Source: Pantoea stewartii subsp. stewartii
GTDB taxonomy: Bacteria; Pseudomonadota; Gammaproteobacteria; Enterobacterales; Enterobacteriaceae
NCBI RefSeq assembly: GCF_008801695.1
Contig: NZ_VZPF01000035.1
Location: 1-47,724, forward strand
Direction of reading: 5' to 3'
DNA: 47,724 nucleotides
Shown here in pieces: positions 7,841 through 15,589 of this stretch. Position 1 is the stretch's first letter. Each line of letters opens with the position of its first letter. The position numbers were made by a program, and so were the translations under genes. The notes beneath the pieces were generated by a model. The model was not told the origin of the DNA. It saw only the letters and a program-made list of their open reading frames with translations, and searched no databases.

Positions 7841-8575
7841 ATGGCTGATAAACCTGAAAGTGAGTTGATTGAAGGTATAGGAAAGCGTATTCGCTCTTAT
7901 CGTGAAGATATGAAGCTTTCCAGAAACCACGTTGCAGAACGGTTAGGGGTTTCTTTGTCTACATTGCAGGCATGGGAAAATGAGGAGAGGGAACCTACAG
8001 CTTCCTATGTATTGAAGTTGTCAGACATTCTTGAGTCTTCTGTTGAGAAGCTACTGACGGGTGATGACGCATCTAGCACTAAAGTAACTAGCCTCAACGT
8101 CAACGCAGGCTCTAACGCTGTCGCTATTGATGTGAAAGGGAATACAGTAGATCTTGAAGAGTTTGTTTTTGTTCCTCGATACAATGTATCGGCAGCTGCT
8201 GGCTATGGGGCATACAATGATGATGAGAGCCCTATGTTTACGGTTAGTTTTCGCCGATATTGGATCGTTAACCATCTAAAAGCAGACCCTTCTATGCTTT
8301 CGGTTATAAGCGTTACTGGCGATTCAATGGAAGGTGTATTGAACGATAAGGACATCATTCTGGTAAATCATGCAGATCGCGATCCTCGTGAAGGAATTTA
8401 TGTGCTGAGGATTGATGGTCAGTTGCTTGTAAAGCGCGTGCAGAGGCTGCCTGGCGCTCAACTACGTATAACGAGTACAAACCCTGCATACGAGCCTTAC
8501 AACATAAGCCTCAACGACATCCCACATGATTTCGATATACTCGGTAAGGTGGTTTGGTATGGACGAGTTATTTAA
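7841..8575 (+). CDS. XRE-family prophage repressor with S24 (LexA-type) autoprotease domain
   Basis: A 244-residue repressor. Residues 12-70 are an HTH_3 domain (RNHVAERLGVSLSTLQAWEN). The C-terminal S24 domain has a likely Ala-Gly cleavage site in SAAAGYGAY near residue 118, the nucleophilic Ser in VTGDSMEGVLNDKD, and the catalytic Lys in QLLVKRVQRL. Such repressors self-cleave when stimulated by RecA, so this prophage is probably induced by DNA damage, unlike Mu itself, whose repressor is not of this type. It faces ner across a 187-bp control region. The start follows AAGGA with a long spacer. Confidence 0.92.
   Translation: MADKPESELIEGIGKRIRSYREDMKLSRNHVAERLGVSLSTLQAWENEEREPTASYVLKLSDILESSVEKLLTGDDASSTKVTSLNVNAGSNAVAIDVKGNTVDLEEFVFVPRYNVSAAAGYGAYNDDESPMFTVSFRRYWIVNHLKADPSMLSVISVTGDSMEGVLNDKDIILVNHADRDPREGIYVLRIDGQLLVKRVQRLPGAQLRITSTNPAYEPYNISLNDIPHDFDILGKVVWYGRVI
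7850..7859. promoter_or_regulatory. Third copy of the candidate operator motif inside repressor gene start
   Basis: AAACCTGAAA encodes residues 4-6 of the repressor and repeats the upstream motif, including similar following bases (GTGAG here, ATGAG at 7720). A site placed here could let the repressor limit its own synthesis. This is inferred from repetition only. Confidence 0.45.
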
Positions 8576-8603
8576 GGCTGTTTAAAAGCGAGTTAAAACA
8601 GCC
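8576..8603 (+). terminator. Hairpin after prophage repressor
   Basis: Arms GGCTGTTT and AAACAGCC form a perfect 8-bp stem beginning at the base after the repressor stop codon. There is no T-run after it, so termination would be weak or rho-assisted. Confidence 0.45.
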
Positions 8604-8774
8604 TGCAACTAGTTCAAAGCAGTGCAGAATAAAACGCGTTTTTTCTATTTTTGCTCAAAATTTTTAGAACCCTGCAAAATGGCTCCGACTATCGGCGAGC
8701 CGCTCTGAGTCTGGCTTTCCAGCCCATTACCTCTAATTCATCCGCCATGCAAAAACGATCACCTCCCCACAGAC
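8604..8774. other. Non-coding prophage end / junction
   Basis: No gene is seen. The prophage terminal DNA and the join to host sequence must lie here, because the codons from about 8772 onward belong to a glycosyltransferase. I cannot place the terminal dinucleotide or transposase-binding sites by eye. Confidence 0.4.
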
Positions 8775-9302
8775 ATGCTCATCTTAAAGAATATGGATGA
8801 ACTGTTTACACTGGACCTGGGTGACTTCGTGCTGGCCGCCTGCCACGCCTGCCGCTGTAATCCCAACCAGATTGAGTCCTATCCTGACAGTTGGGAGCCC
8901 GAGTTCTGCCACTATACTTGGCAGGAGCGCGAGCAGACGCCGCCGGCTCATGTGGATTATTACCTGAACGGTGGATTCCTGGTGCTGGAACCGGATGAGA
9001 CTGTCTTTAACGATCTTGAAGCGCGTATTGCCGCCATTGATGACCTGCGCGCCTATGCCTTCTCAGAACAAGACTTGCTCAACGAAGCTTTTAAAGATAA
9101 ATGGCTGCCCCTTTCCTATATTTATAACGCGCTAAAAACGCTTCGTTTTCAGCACGATACGTTGTGGGAATGTAAAGAAGTGAAGAACCTGCACTACATC
9201 CTGGCGAAGCCCTGGGAGCGGGATTTGTCACAGCCGGTGAGCCAGCGTGACCGCTATTACGCGATGGACAAGCTGTGGTGGGACAAAGCATCTGACTGCT
9301 GA
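8775..9302 (+). pseudogene. 3' fragment of a family-8 glycosyltransferase gene
   Basis: The 175 residues correspond to the C-terminal part of a GT8 (glycogenin/galactinol-synthase-like) enzyme, with LILKNMDELF at the start, YYLNGGFLVLEPDE in the middle and FSEQDLLNEAFKDKWLPLSY after it. These follow the metal-binding DxD in intact enzymes. Upstream of the codon GAC at 8772 the frame no longer resembles the family, so roughly 90-100 N-terminal residues including the donor-binding region and most of the DxD motif are missing. The neighbouring prophage end is the obvious cause; the missing part would be beyond the other prophage end. The first ATG is not a native start. Confidence 0.8.
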
Positions 9303-9310
9303 TAACAACG

Positions 9311-9334
9311 TGCGCCTGCCTGTCCGCAGGCGCA
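9311..9334. terminator. Hairpin between convergent genes
   Basis: Arms TGCGCCTGC and GCAGGCGCA form a 9-bp stem between the glycosyltransferase fragment and the convergent oxidoreductase gene. No clear T-run follows on either side, so terminator strength is uncertain. Confidence 0.4.
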
Positions 9335-9374
9335 CAGGTTCCCGTCTGTGCGTTAAAGTATGCTGTAACTACTA

Positions 9375-10495
9375 TCAGACTTCCTGCCAGCACTGTTCTG
9401 TGGCGGACAGCGCAATCGCCTCCAGCACCTTTTGTACCTGCAAACCTTCGGCAAAATCCGGCCACATATGATCGCCTGCGGCGACGCCATTAATCAGATC
9501 GCGTATTTCCACGGTCTTTTGATCGTTGAAGCCGATACCGTGGCCTGCTGACACACAGAAACTGGCGTAATCCGGATGAGCAGGCCCGGTCAGAATCGTT
9601 TTGAAGCCCTGACGCCCTGCGGGTTCATCATGAAGATAGAGTTCAAGCTCTGCCATCCGTTCCTGCGTATAGCGCAGCGTGCCTTTAGTGCCCGTCACCA
9701 CATAGGTCAGGCCCATCTTGGCTCCGCAGGCAATGCGCGAGGTTTCAATCACGCCGTGCGCCCCGTTCTGGAAACGCAGCAATGCGCTGGCCTGATCTTC
9801 GTTTTCAACCGGTAACTGACGACTGAGATCTTTCGGGTCAGGACGCGACCTGATGACCGTCATCATATCGCCGCTGACTTCCACAATATTGCCGACCAGA
9901 TAATGCGCCATATTGACGATATGCGCAGCCAGATCGCCCAGGGCGCCCAGTCCGGCCAGCGCTTTTTGGCAGTGCCAGTCGAGCGGAGTATCAGGTTTTG
10001 CCAGATAGTCCTCATTGTGCGTGCCATAAAAGTGCACCACTTCGCCGATTTCGCCTCGGGCAATAATCTCTTTCGCCAGCTGACTGGTGGGGTTTTTCAT
10101 GTAATTGAAGCCCACCAGCGTTTTCACGCTGGCCTTTGCCGCGGCTTCCACCATTTCCCGGGCATCCGCTACGGTCAGGGAAAGCGGCTTTTCGGAATAG
10201 CATGTTTACCGTTAGCAATCGCAGCCAGCGCCATCTCTTTATGCAGAAAATTGGGCGCACAGATATCCACCACATCAATATTGGGATCGCACACCAGCTC
10301 ACGCCAGTCACCGGTTGAGCGGGCAAACCCAAAGGTGGCGGCCTGCTTTGCCGCCAGTTCCGGATTCACCTCTGCCAGCATCTCACGGACAATCTCCCCT
10401 TTTAACGCAAACACCGCAGGGGCCTGGGCATAAGCAATCGCATGACAGCGGCCAATGTAGCCACTGCCGATCATGCCGATTCTGACTTTGTTCAT
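9375..10495 (-). pseudogene. Gfo/Idh/MocA-family oxidoreductase, frameshifted
   Basis: The N-terminal 97 or so residues (MNKVRIGMIGSGYIGRCHAI, GxGxxG nucleotide-binding) continue in another frame as the rest of the protein (MVEAAAKASVKTLVGFNYMK, then NEDYLAKPDTPLDWHCQKAL). Family members have a continuous EKPLSL-type motif exactly at the break. A one-base loss at about 10200-10203 (between the codons for Lys-His-Ala and Tyr-Ser-Glu-Lys) explains it. Relatives include inositol 2-dehydrogenases and other sugar dehydrogenases using NAD(H). The start has a GGAG ribosome site seven bases upstream. A sequencing error cannot be excluded. Confidence 0.85.
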
Positions 10496-10526
10496 TTGGA
10501 CTCCGGGCGGACAGCGAAAGTTGAAA

Positions 10527-10536
10527 TGAAATTTCA
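10527..10536. promoter_or_regulatory. Palindromic candidate operator upstream of oxidoreductase
   Basis: TGAAATTTCA is a perfect 10-bp palindrome 32 bases upstream of the oxidoreductase start. Related half-sites (GAAAT, ATTTC) are repeated around it between 10523 and 10575. RpiR-type sugar regulators often use sites of this kind, but no regulator gene is adjacent. The remainder of 10496-10800 shows no gene. Confidence 0.35.
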
Positions 10537-10800
10537 ATTCCATTTATGAGCATTTCAAACTAAAAATGAAATAAATGTGACGAACATAAAGAACAATCGT
10601 CACTGTCCAGTCCAAGGCGAAATTTTACGCGGAGTGGGTTTCTGTTTACGCAATAAGAAACCCTGTGAAGCCGCTTGTTAGCGTTAGCGATACGGCACAG
10701 CACACAGAGTTGGCGAGTATTTCAGCAATCAGACACTTTTATGAAAAAGAGCTTTGACAAGCCTGCACGACGTCGATAATATGCGCCCCGTTCAAACGAT

Positions 10801-10876
10801 TCCTCTGTAGTTCAGTCGGTAGAACGGCGGACTGTTAATCCGTATGTCACTGGTTCGAGTCCAGTCAGAGGAGCCA
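10801..10876 (+). tRNA. tRNA-Asn (GTT)
   Basis: A full cloverleaf with acceptor stem TCCTCTG/CAGAGGA, D-loop GTTCAGTCGGTAGAAC, anticodon GTT in ACTGTTAATC, T-loop GGTTCGAGTCC, and encoded CCA end. tRNA-Asn genes are frequent integration sites for genomic islands in enterobacteria, and accessory genes follow here. I did not see an integrase next to it. Confidence 0.98.
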
Positions 10877-10885
10877 GATTTAGAG

Positions 10886-10918
10886 AAGCCCGCTCAGGGA
10901 AACCTGAGCGGGCTTTTT
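10886..10918 (+). terminator. Intrinsic terminator after tRNA-Asn
   Basis: GCCCGCTCAGG pairs with CCTGAGCGGGC around a GAAA loop, followed by a run of five T. It begins ten bases after the tRNA. Confidence 0.93.
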
Positions 10919-11001
10919 GTTTCGGGAATGGCCTGAAATACGCAACAATCCAGGTCGCGTTACAGCGCAGGGAACTTAACGCAGACGCTGCTCCGGCTGC
11001 G

Positions 11002-11271
11002 CTACTTCTTACCTACGATAAAACCCGCTACCGCGCGTAAGCCATCGATGATCGGCATCGTTGCCGCCCCCGCCAGGAAGTCCTCGTAATCCGCCTGGTT
11101 ACGTTGGCGAATATCCGCAAAGCGAGCGAGTGCCTTTTTCTCACTGGACGCACTCACCTCCTCAAATTGCTTTTCATAGCCCTGCGCAATGAGCTCGGTA
11201 GCGTTGTCTGTAGACGATTTTTCCAGCACGACAATCTGCTTACCCTTTTGGAAAAAACAGTAATGTGGCAT
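11002..11271 (-). CDS. Hypothetical protein, 89 residues
   Basis: The start ATG follows AAGGAG at a good distance, favouring MPHYCFFQKGK over a longer ORF that begins at 11331. The protein is mixed-charge, with a central helix (KKALARFADIRQRNQADYED) and a short hydrophobic, glycine-containing C-terminus (AVAGFIVGKK). I do not recognise a family. It lies downstream of the SymE-like gene on the same strand with a gap of 65 bases, in the stretch after tRNA-Asn. Confidence 0.55.
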   Translation of the reverse strand: MPHYCFFQKGKQIVVLEKSSTDNATELIAQGYEKQFEEVSASSEKKALARFADIRQRNQADYEDFLAGAATMPIIDGLRAVAGFIVGKK

Positions 11272-11336
11272 GTCAGGCTCCTTAAACGGGGCGGTTGATT
11301 CTGTAACTATAAACGGTGGTGAGAGCAACACAACCC

Positions 11337-11588
11337 TTAACGCGCTCGGGAAAGGTTCTCTTCTGACTCCGGTGTCTCGACCTGCAACACGATACAGCCC
11401 TTGCTGATCTCTGCCCTTACCTTCGTCCCCGTCTCGAATCCCAATTCACGTAACCATTTGCCACTAATGTTCAGTGCAGGTGTGCTGGTGTCCCCGAATT
11501 TAGGTACATATCCAACTGTATAATGTCGCTGGGTTTTAAATGAGGCCGCCGTAAGTGCAGCGTCAGAAGATCGGGCATTCATCGTCAT
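11337..11588 (-). CDS. SymE-like type I toxin
   Basis: An 83-residue protein of the SymE family, AbrB-like fold. The conserved block YTVGYVPKFGDT, then PALNISGKWLRELGFETGTK, then GCIVLQ occupies residues 24-74. E. coli SymE is SOS-induced, linked to RNA cleavage or nucleoid condensation, and controlled by the antisense RNA SymR. The ATG at 11588 has AGGAG seven bases upstream, so the longer reading frame is unlikely to be used. No LexA box or antisense promoter could be confirmed by eye. SymE-like genes are often found near recombination-prone loci, as here. Confidence 0.8.
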   Translation of the reverse strand: MTMNARSSDAALTAASFKTQRHYTVGYVPKFGDTSTPALNISGKWLRELGFETGTKVRAEISKGCIVLQVETPESEENLSRAR

Positions 11589-12302
11589 TTGCAAGCTCCT
11601 GGTCAATAAGGTGAGTCCATCATTCGCTAGGCCATTTGGCGCGATACAGGCCGGATGAGGCTGTACCTGCTTCTGGTGCACCAGCACCGGGTTTGCGCCT
11701 TCAGACAGCCCGCTTACTGTTTCTGTCTGCAAGACATCAATGAGTTACAAGAGTGCCGACGCGCTGATATCGGGAGGTTTTCTTACTGGGCTGGTCCCGC
11801 TATCGGGTCTGACAAACGCTTGTAAACCATAACGATTTTAGCGGATGACAACAAGTCAGGACCTGGAAGCTAACTCGTATAACGTTGACAATATTCTGCT
11901 GTCTGTCCCGTCCGGCCCTGCGGCCGACTGTTAATGCGCCTCCAACGCATACTGCGCGCCAACTGACACGCCGTATGCGCGAATGGTTAATGTGAATGGT
12001 GGGGCCTGAAGCCTGACTTTTGGCTGGCGCAAAGTAATACCGTTTACCCGGGCGGAAAAGCACGGGGTAACCTTTATCCGCGCAGGGTAACTTATCTGAG
12101 AAGTGAGTCGGTAAACGCAAAATCCAGGGCGTATGCTTTAACCGGTAAGGTGGTCAGGCTGCTTACCTTTATCAAGACGTGAATTCACCATCCGGCACGC
12201 TAAGCGGGCTTGCCGTCTGAATAGCGTTGCCTTCAGACAGCTTTTCGCCATTCCTTACGGGAATTTTAAGTTAATCAGATTACTGTACTGCGTGCGTGAA
12301 AG
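11589..12302. other. Intergenic stretch without a supportable gene
   Basis: About 700 bases between the SymE-like gene and the second copy of the 173-bp element. One 106-codon open frame on the minus strand (11800-12120) has a basic, low-quality composition and no ribosome site I trust, so I do not call it. The DNA looks like decayed island sequence. Confidence 0.5.
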
Positions 12303-12475
12303 GGCTTTGTTGAATAAATGGATTTTATGCTGTGGTACTATGAAAACGGTTGTTTCAGATAACATAAAATCAATGCATTACATGCTTGCGTATGACGGTG
12401 TTCTGTCTGGCATCAGCGTTTTCTACCAAAACAGTGCAGACAAAACAGAATGATTACCTATTATTCAACAAAGCC
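12303..12475 (+). mobile_element. 173-bp IS903-type MITE, copy 2
   Basis: Identical to the other copies except at one codon (CAT form). The 9-bp direct repeat GCGTGAAAG flanks it perfectly. It sits in the last codons of the hcp-linked gene: in the direction of that gene it supplies Gly-Phe-Val-Glu and a stop. Confidence 0.93.
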
Positions 12476-13273
12476 GCGTGAAAGAGAAAGGGGTGCCTGG
12501 TTTTTAAAAAAAACCTTCACAAACTCGGCACTTGTGCCATACAGCTCCACACGCTGATATTCATGGCGGATAAATTGCTGAAGGATGGGCGTCATGTCCC
12601 GCGCATGATCCTGGGGCCAGGCGTTATGGGATGCCACTGTTTGCTCAAAGGTGAGGGGCGTACGCATTTGATCGTCGGGTTTAAAATTAGCGCGTTTACG
12701 CTCCGCTTCTGTTTTGAAGTCTTCAAAGGCTTCATGTGCAGTATTAAAGAGATCCGCGAGTGCTTTGATATGGGCAGCCATCTGATTAACGGCAACGGTT
12801 TTTTTGTTGACGAAGTAGGCGCCTGCCGCAGAAAAGAGTGCCGCCAGTACAGGAAGAGAGCCCCGTCCAATAATACTTCCAAGACCCTGGTAAGCGGACC
12901 ATAAAACCACACCTGTAGCGCCAGTAGAGCTTGATATCGCACCTGTCGCAATCGAACTTGCCTGCTGAACTCTGACGCCGCCAATACGATTGTCAAGGTG
13001 CCGAATTTCTCCGCCAGGCCTCCTGACTGAAGCCGACTCTTCGTTCCAGGTTTTATAACGACGGTTATTATCTTCTTTATAATTCGACATCGCATAAGCA
13101 ATCTGGCTGGTATCGGTTTTACTCAACCGGGCGATTTCCGCTGGTTCAAACGATCTGACTAAAATCAGCGCTTCATCAAGCACCTCTTTGGACAGAAAGT
13201 TAGCGGAACCCGCAGGATTAAAACGAGGGTCCGTAGTCAGGCCCTCAATAAGACTCACTTTTGGAAATGCCAT
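12461..13273 (-). CDS. Unknown hcp-linked protein, C-terminus replaced by inserted element
   Basis: A 270-residue protein whose ATG lies 36 bases after the hcp stop, behind GAGGGC. A hydrophobic, Gly/Ser/Ala-rich segment occupies residues about 105-155 (SSSTGATGVVLWSAYQGLGS, then LPVLAALFSAAGAYFV), suggesting one or two membrane helices or a pore-like hairpin. The rest is soluble and helical. Genes directly after hcp in T6SS islands often encode secreted effectors, so this is a candidate Hcp cargo, by context only. The element removes the last 12 codons (ending LINLKFP) and adds GFVE, so the protein is nearly complete. Confidence 0.65.
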   Translation of the reverse strand: MAFPKVSLIEGLTTDPRFNPAGSANFLSKEVLDEALILVRSFEPAEIARLSKTDTSQIAYAMSNYKEDNNRRYKTWNEESASVRRPGGEIRHLDNRIGGVRVQQASSIATGAISSSTGATGVVLWSAYQGLGSIIGRGSLPVLAALFSAAGAYFVNKKTVAVNQMAAHIKALADLFNTAHEAFEDFKTEAERKRANFKPDDQMRTPLTFEQTVASHNAWPQDHARDMTPILQQFIRHEYQRVELYGTSAEFVKVFFKNQAPLSLSRGFVE

Positions 13274-13309
13274 AACGCCCTCACTTTTTGATGCCGCCCG
13301 ACGAAGTCA

Positions 13310-13835
13310 TTAGTTTTCTTTATTTTGTTTAATATCCCAGCCCATCTGTGCAGAAGCGGCTTTCGTTCCCTGAGAAGCCTGTTCCCAGTATTCCAGTGCC
13401 ACTTTGCTGGCCTGAAAGGAATATTGCATACCCAGCGTTGACGCGTGCCCGACGCCGGTGAAGTCAGTCTGTGTCACCAGGACATCCTCAAGGCTTTGTT
13501 GAATAAATGGATTTTATGCTGTGGTACTATGAAAACGGTTGTTTCAGATAACATAAAATCAATGCGTTACATGCTTGCGTATGACGGTGTTCTGTCTGGC
13601 ATCAGCGTTTTCTACCAAAACAGTGCAGACAAAACAGAATGATTACCTATTATTCAACAAAGCCCCGCAGATCGTTAAAACTCACTTTCCCCGCGCCACC
13701 ACCGCCGCCAACAGCCATATTGCAGGGTTGTGAAGCCCCCCACTCAAATGAGAGTACGTCGGTCCATCCTTTATGTTTACTGTCCTGTGATTCACCTGTG
13801 GTGCCTTCAACTTTCAAATAAATATCGATCGCCAT
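13310..13835 (-). pseudogene. hcp: hcp, T6SS tube protein gene, disrupted and internally deleted
   Basis: The N-terminal 57 residues (MAIDIYLKVEGTTGESQDSK, GWTDVLSFEWGASQP, GGGGGAGKVSFNDL) and a C-terminal stretch of 60 residues (LEDVLVTQTDF through MGWDIKQNKEN) are clearly Hcp, the ring-forming tube subunit of type VI secretion. A copy of the 173-bp element lies between them, and about 44 residues present in normal Hcp are missing. The element flanks do not match, so the insertion is tied to a deletion of roughly 130 bp. No other structural T6SS genes are nearby, so this was an orphan hcp with its cargo gene. Confidence 0.9.
13492..13664 (+). mobile_element. 173-bp IS903-type MITE, copy 3 (in hcp)
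   Basis: Full 173 bp with both terminal repeats. Left flank CATCCTCAA and right flank CCGCAGATC differ, so the expected 9-bp duplication is absent. With part of hcp missing, the simplest reading is recombination between two nearby copies or an element-end deletion. It carries the CGT (Arg) variant, like copy 1. Confidence 0.92.
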
Positions 13836-14062
13836 TCTTTTTTCCGGTTAGTTTGGAGTGGGACAAAATGCACGATGCACATCGCCAGGCTGAGACATTT
13901 CGTCAGCATCAGTGCCATCTTAAATTCAGGATAAGCACCGGCCTGTCATTTCTGTTCGCTATAAAGTGGAAATAAAAAGATGACTGCGTTATTCACGCAG
14001 CAATTAGGGATAGTTAATCAGGCAACGATTCTTTCTACGCCCTTTACTCATTAATAAAATTA

Positions 14063-14076
14063 ACATGAATTCATGT
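14063..14076. promoter_or_regulatory. 14-bp palindrome upstream of hcp
   Basis: ACATGAATTCATGT is a perfect palindrome in AT-rich DNA about 230 bases upstream of the hcp start. It could be a regulator site for the island. The rest of 13836-14242 is AT-rich with no gene, and could hold the hcp promoter. Confidence 0.3.
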
Positions 14077-14242
14077 CAATTAATTTACAACGCGCATGAT
14101 TTTATTGAGATAAATCCGAAAGGATTATTCTTAATAAGAAATTGTGTCGCGACGAAATAGTTTTTTAAAATAAAAAAACGGCATTCACTGCTACGTAACC
14201 GGGAGAGAAGACAGGACATCAGGATGGAAAAAGAATGAAAAA

Positions 14243-14268
14243 CCCCGCGCAATCCGGACTGCGCGGGG
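14243..14268 (-). terminator. Intrinsic terminator after flavin oxidoreductase
   Basis: CCCCGCGCA and TGCGCGGGG form a 9-bp GC-rich stem. On the minus strand it is followed by five T, directly downstream of the oxidoreductase stop. Confidence 0.88.
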
Positions 14269-14296
14269 GCCTTATTCTCACAGAATCAGTTAGCGT

Positions 14297-15319
14297 TTAA
14301 CGCAAGCCTAATTCAGGAGCGACATACTTCAGAATCGCTTCAATCACATGGGCATTATATTCCACGCCCAACTGATTCGGCACGGTGAGCAGCAAGGTGT
14401 CCGCTTCGGCAATCGCCTGATCCTCTGCCAGCAGTTTGATCAGCTTTTCGGGTTCAGCCGCGTAACTGCGACCGAAAATGGCGCGGGTTTTCTCATCCAG
14501 AAAACCGACGGAATCCTGATCCTGACCACTGCGACCAAAGTAAGCGCGGTCCATATCATTCACCAGCGCGAAGATACTGCGGCTGACGGAAACCCGCGGT
14601 TCACGTTGATGCCCTGCCGCTTTCCAGGCGTCACGGTAGGCGCGAATCTGTTTGGCCTGCTGGATGTGGAACGGCTCGCCGGTTTCATCATCTTTCAGCG
14701 TCGAGCTTTGCAGATTCATGCCCATTTTCGCTGCCCATACTGCGGTGGCGTTGGAACCCGAGCCCCACCAGATACGCTCACGTAAGCCTTCCGACAGCGG
14801 TTCAAGACGCAGCAAGCCTGGTGGATTGGGAAACATTGGCTGGGGATTCGGTTTAGCAAAGCCTTCGCCACGCAGCGCATCCAGGAACACTTCCGTATGG
14901 CGACGGCCCATGTCCGCATCCGTCTCGCCTTCCTGCGGCACGTAGCCGAAGTAACGCCAGCCATCAATCACCTGCTCGGGTGAACCACGGCTCAGTCCCA
15001 ACTGTAAGCGACCGTTGGAAATCAGATCCGCAGCGCTGGCATCCTCCACCATATAAAGCGGATTTTCATAGCGCATGTCGATCACGCCAGTCCCTATTTC
15101 AATTTTTTTGGTGCGTGCACCGACCGCAGCCAGCAGCGGGAACGGCGAGCTGAGCTGACGGGCGAAGTGGTGCACACGAAAATAGGCCCCATCCGCGCCC
15201 AGTTCTTCCGCTGCGACGGCCAGGTCGATGGATTGCATCAACACGTCCTGGGCAGAACGCGTGGCGGACTGCGGCGAGGGCGTCCAGTGGCCAAATGAGA
15301 GAAAACCAATCTTTTTCAT
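14297..15319 (-). CDS. LLM-class flavin-dependent oxidoreductase
   Basis: A 340-residue luciferase-like monooxygenase fold protein. It starts KKIGFLSFGHWTP, with the family features AEELGADGAYFRVHHFARQ, the strand IEIGTGVIDMRYENPLYMVE near residues 90-110, and GRLQLGLSRGSPEQV. Such enzymes use reduced flavin, often FMNH2, to oxidise small organic substrates; the substrate is not predictable here. The start at 15319 has AGGAG nine bases upstream; an ATG three codons earlier touches the ribosome site. It is a single gene with its own terminator. Confidence 0.88.
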   Translation of the reverse strand: MKKIGFLSFGHWTPSPQSATRSAQDVLMQSIDLAVAAEELGADGAYFRVHHFARQLSSPFPLLAAVGARTKKIEIGTGVIDMRYENPLYMVEDASAADLISNGRLQLGLSRGSPEQVIDGWRYFGYVPQEGETDADMGRRHTEVFLDALRGEGFAKPNPQPMFPNPPGLLRLEPLSEGLRERIWWGSGSNATAVWAAKMGMNLQSSTLKDDETGEPFHIQQAKQIRAYRDAWKAAGHQREPRVSVSRSIFALVNDMDRAYFGRSGQDQDSVGFLDEKTRAIFGRSYAAEPEKLIKLLAEDQAIAEADTLLLTVPNQLGVEYNAHVIEAILKYVAPELGLR

Positions 15320-15589
15320 CTGTAACATCTCCTGGCGAAAGACGGGTGCTTTCGCATTGATAAATATCGATGAAATAAGGTTACGCCAGCCATGTCATGA
15401 GGGATAGTGAATATACTTAAGCACTATATTCAAGATTTTTGACATAGGTCGCGCTCAATGGAACACGATCAATGCGCGATTCTGTGCCCATGCGGAATGT
15501 AATAATGCTTGCGGGCAGAATGGGTTTTAACGCATAACTAAACTTTCTGTCCTGCATCTGGACAGGCGCGTTTAACAGAGGGAGAAGGG

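Larger units (their letters stand above)
1..8772 (-). mobile_element. Mu-like transposable prophage, early (repressor–transposase) end
   Basis: The gene order repressor (divergent), Ner, MuA-type DDE transposase, MuB-type ATPase, then short overlapping early genes is diagnostic of Mu-like phages. The early genes read leftward off the window, so the middle operon and morphogenesis genes should lie beyond position 1. The right limit is approximate: it lies after the repressor stop at 8575 and before the surviving glycosyltransferase codons at about 8772. That interval matches the short non-coding end Mu keeps outside its repressor. No Gam-type nuclease inhibitor is visible in this part. The exact end and the 5-bp target duplication cannot be fixed because the other end is outside the window. 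Confidence 0.85.

Noticed and set aside
7600..8725. Shared word TGAGTCTGGCTTT in ner and near the prophage end as transposase-binding sites
   Set aside because: Only two copies, one inside coding sequence, with no further repeats in the layout expected of Mu end sites.
11800..12120. 106-codon open frame on the minus strand
   Set aside because: No good ribosome site, odd Arg-rich composition, no recognisable family, and isolated in decayed DNA.
12303..13664. MITE copies 2 and 3 as ends of a mobile unit carrying the hcp-linked gene
   Set aside because: Copy 2 has its own duplication and the outer flanks GCGTGAAAG and CCGCAGATC differ.
13445..13821. Plus-strand open frames running through the hcp copy of the element
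   Set aside because: They are antisense to hcp and exist only because the element is open in that frame.
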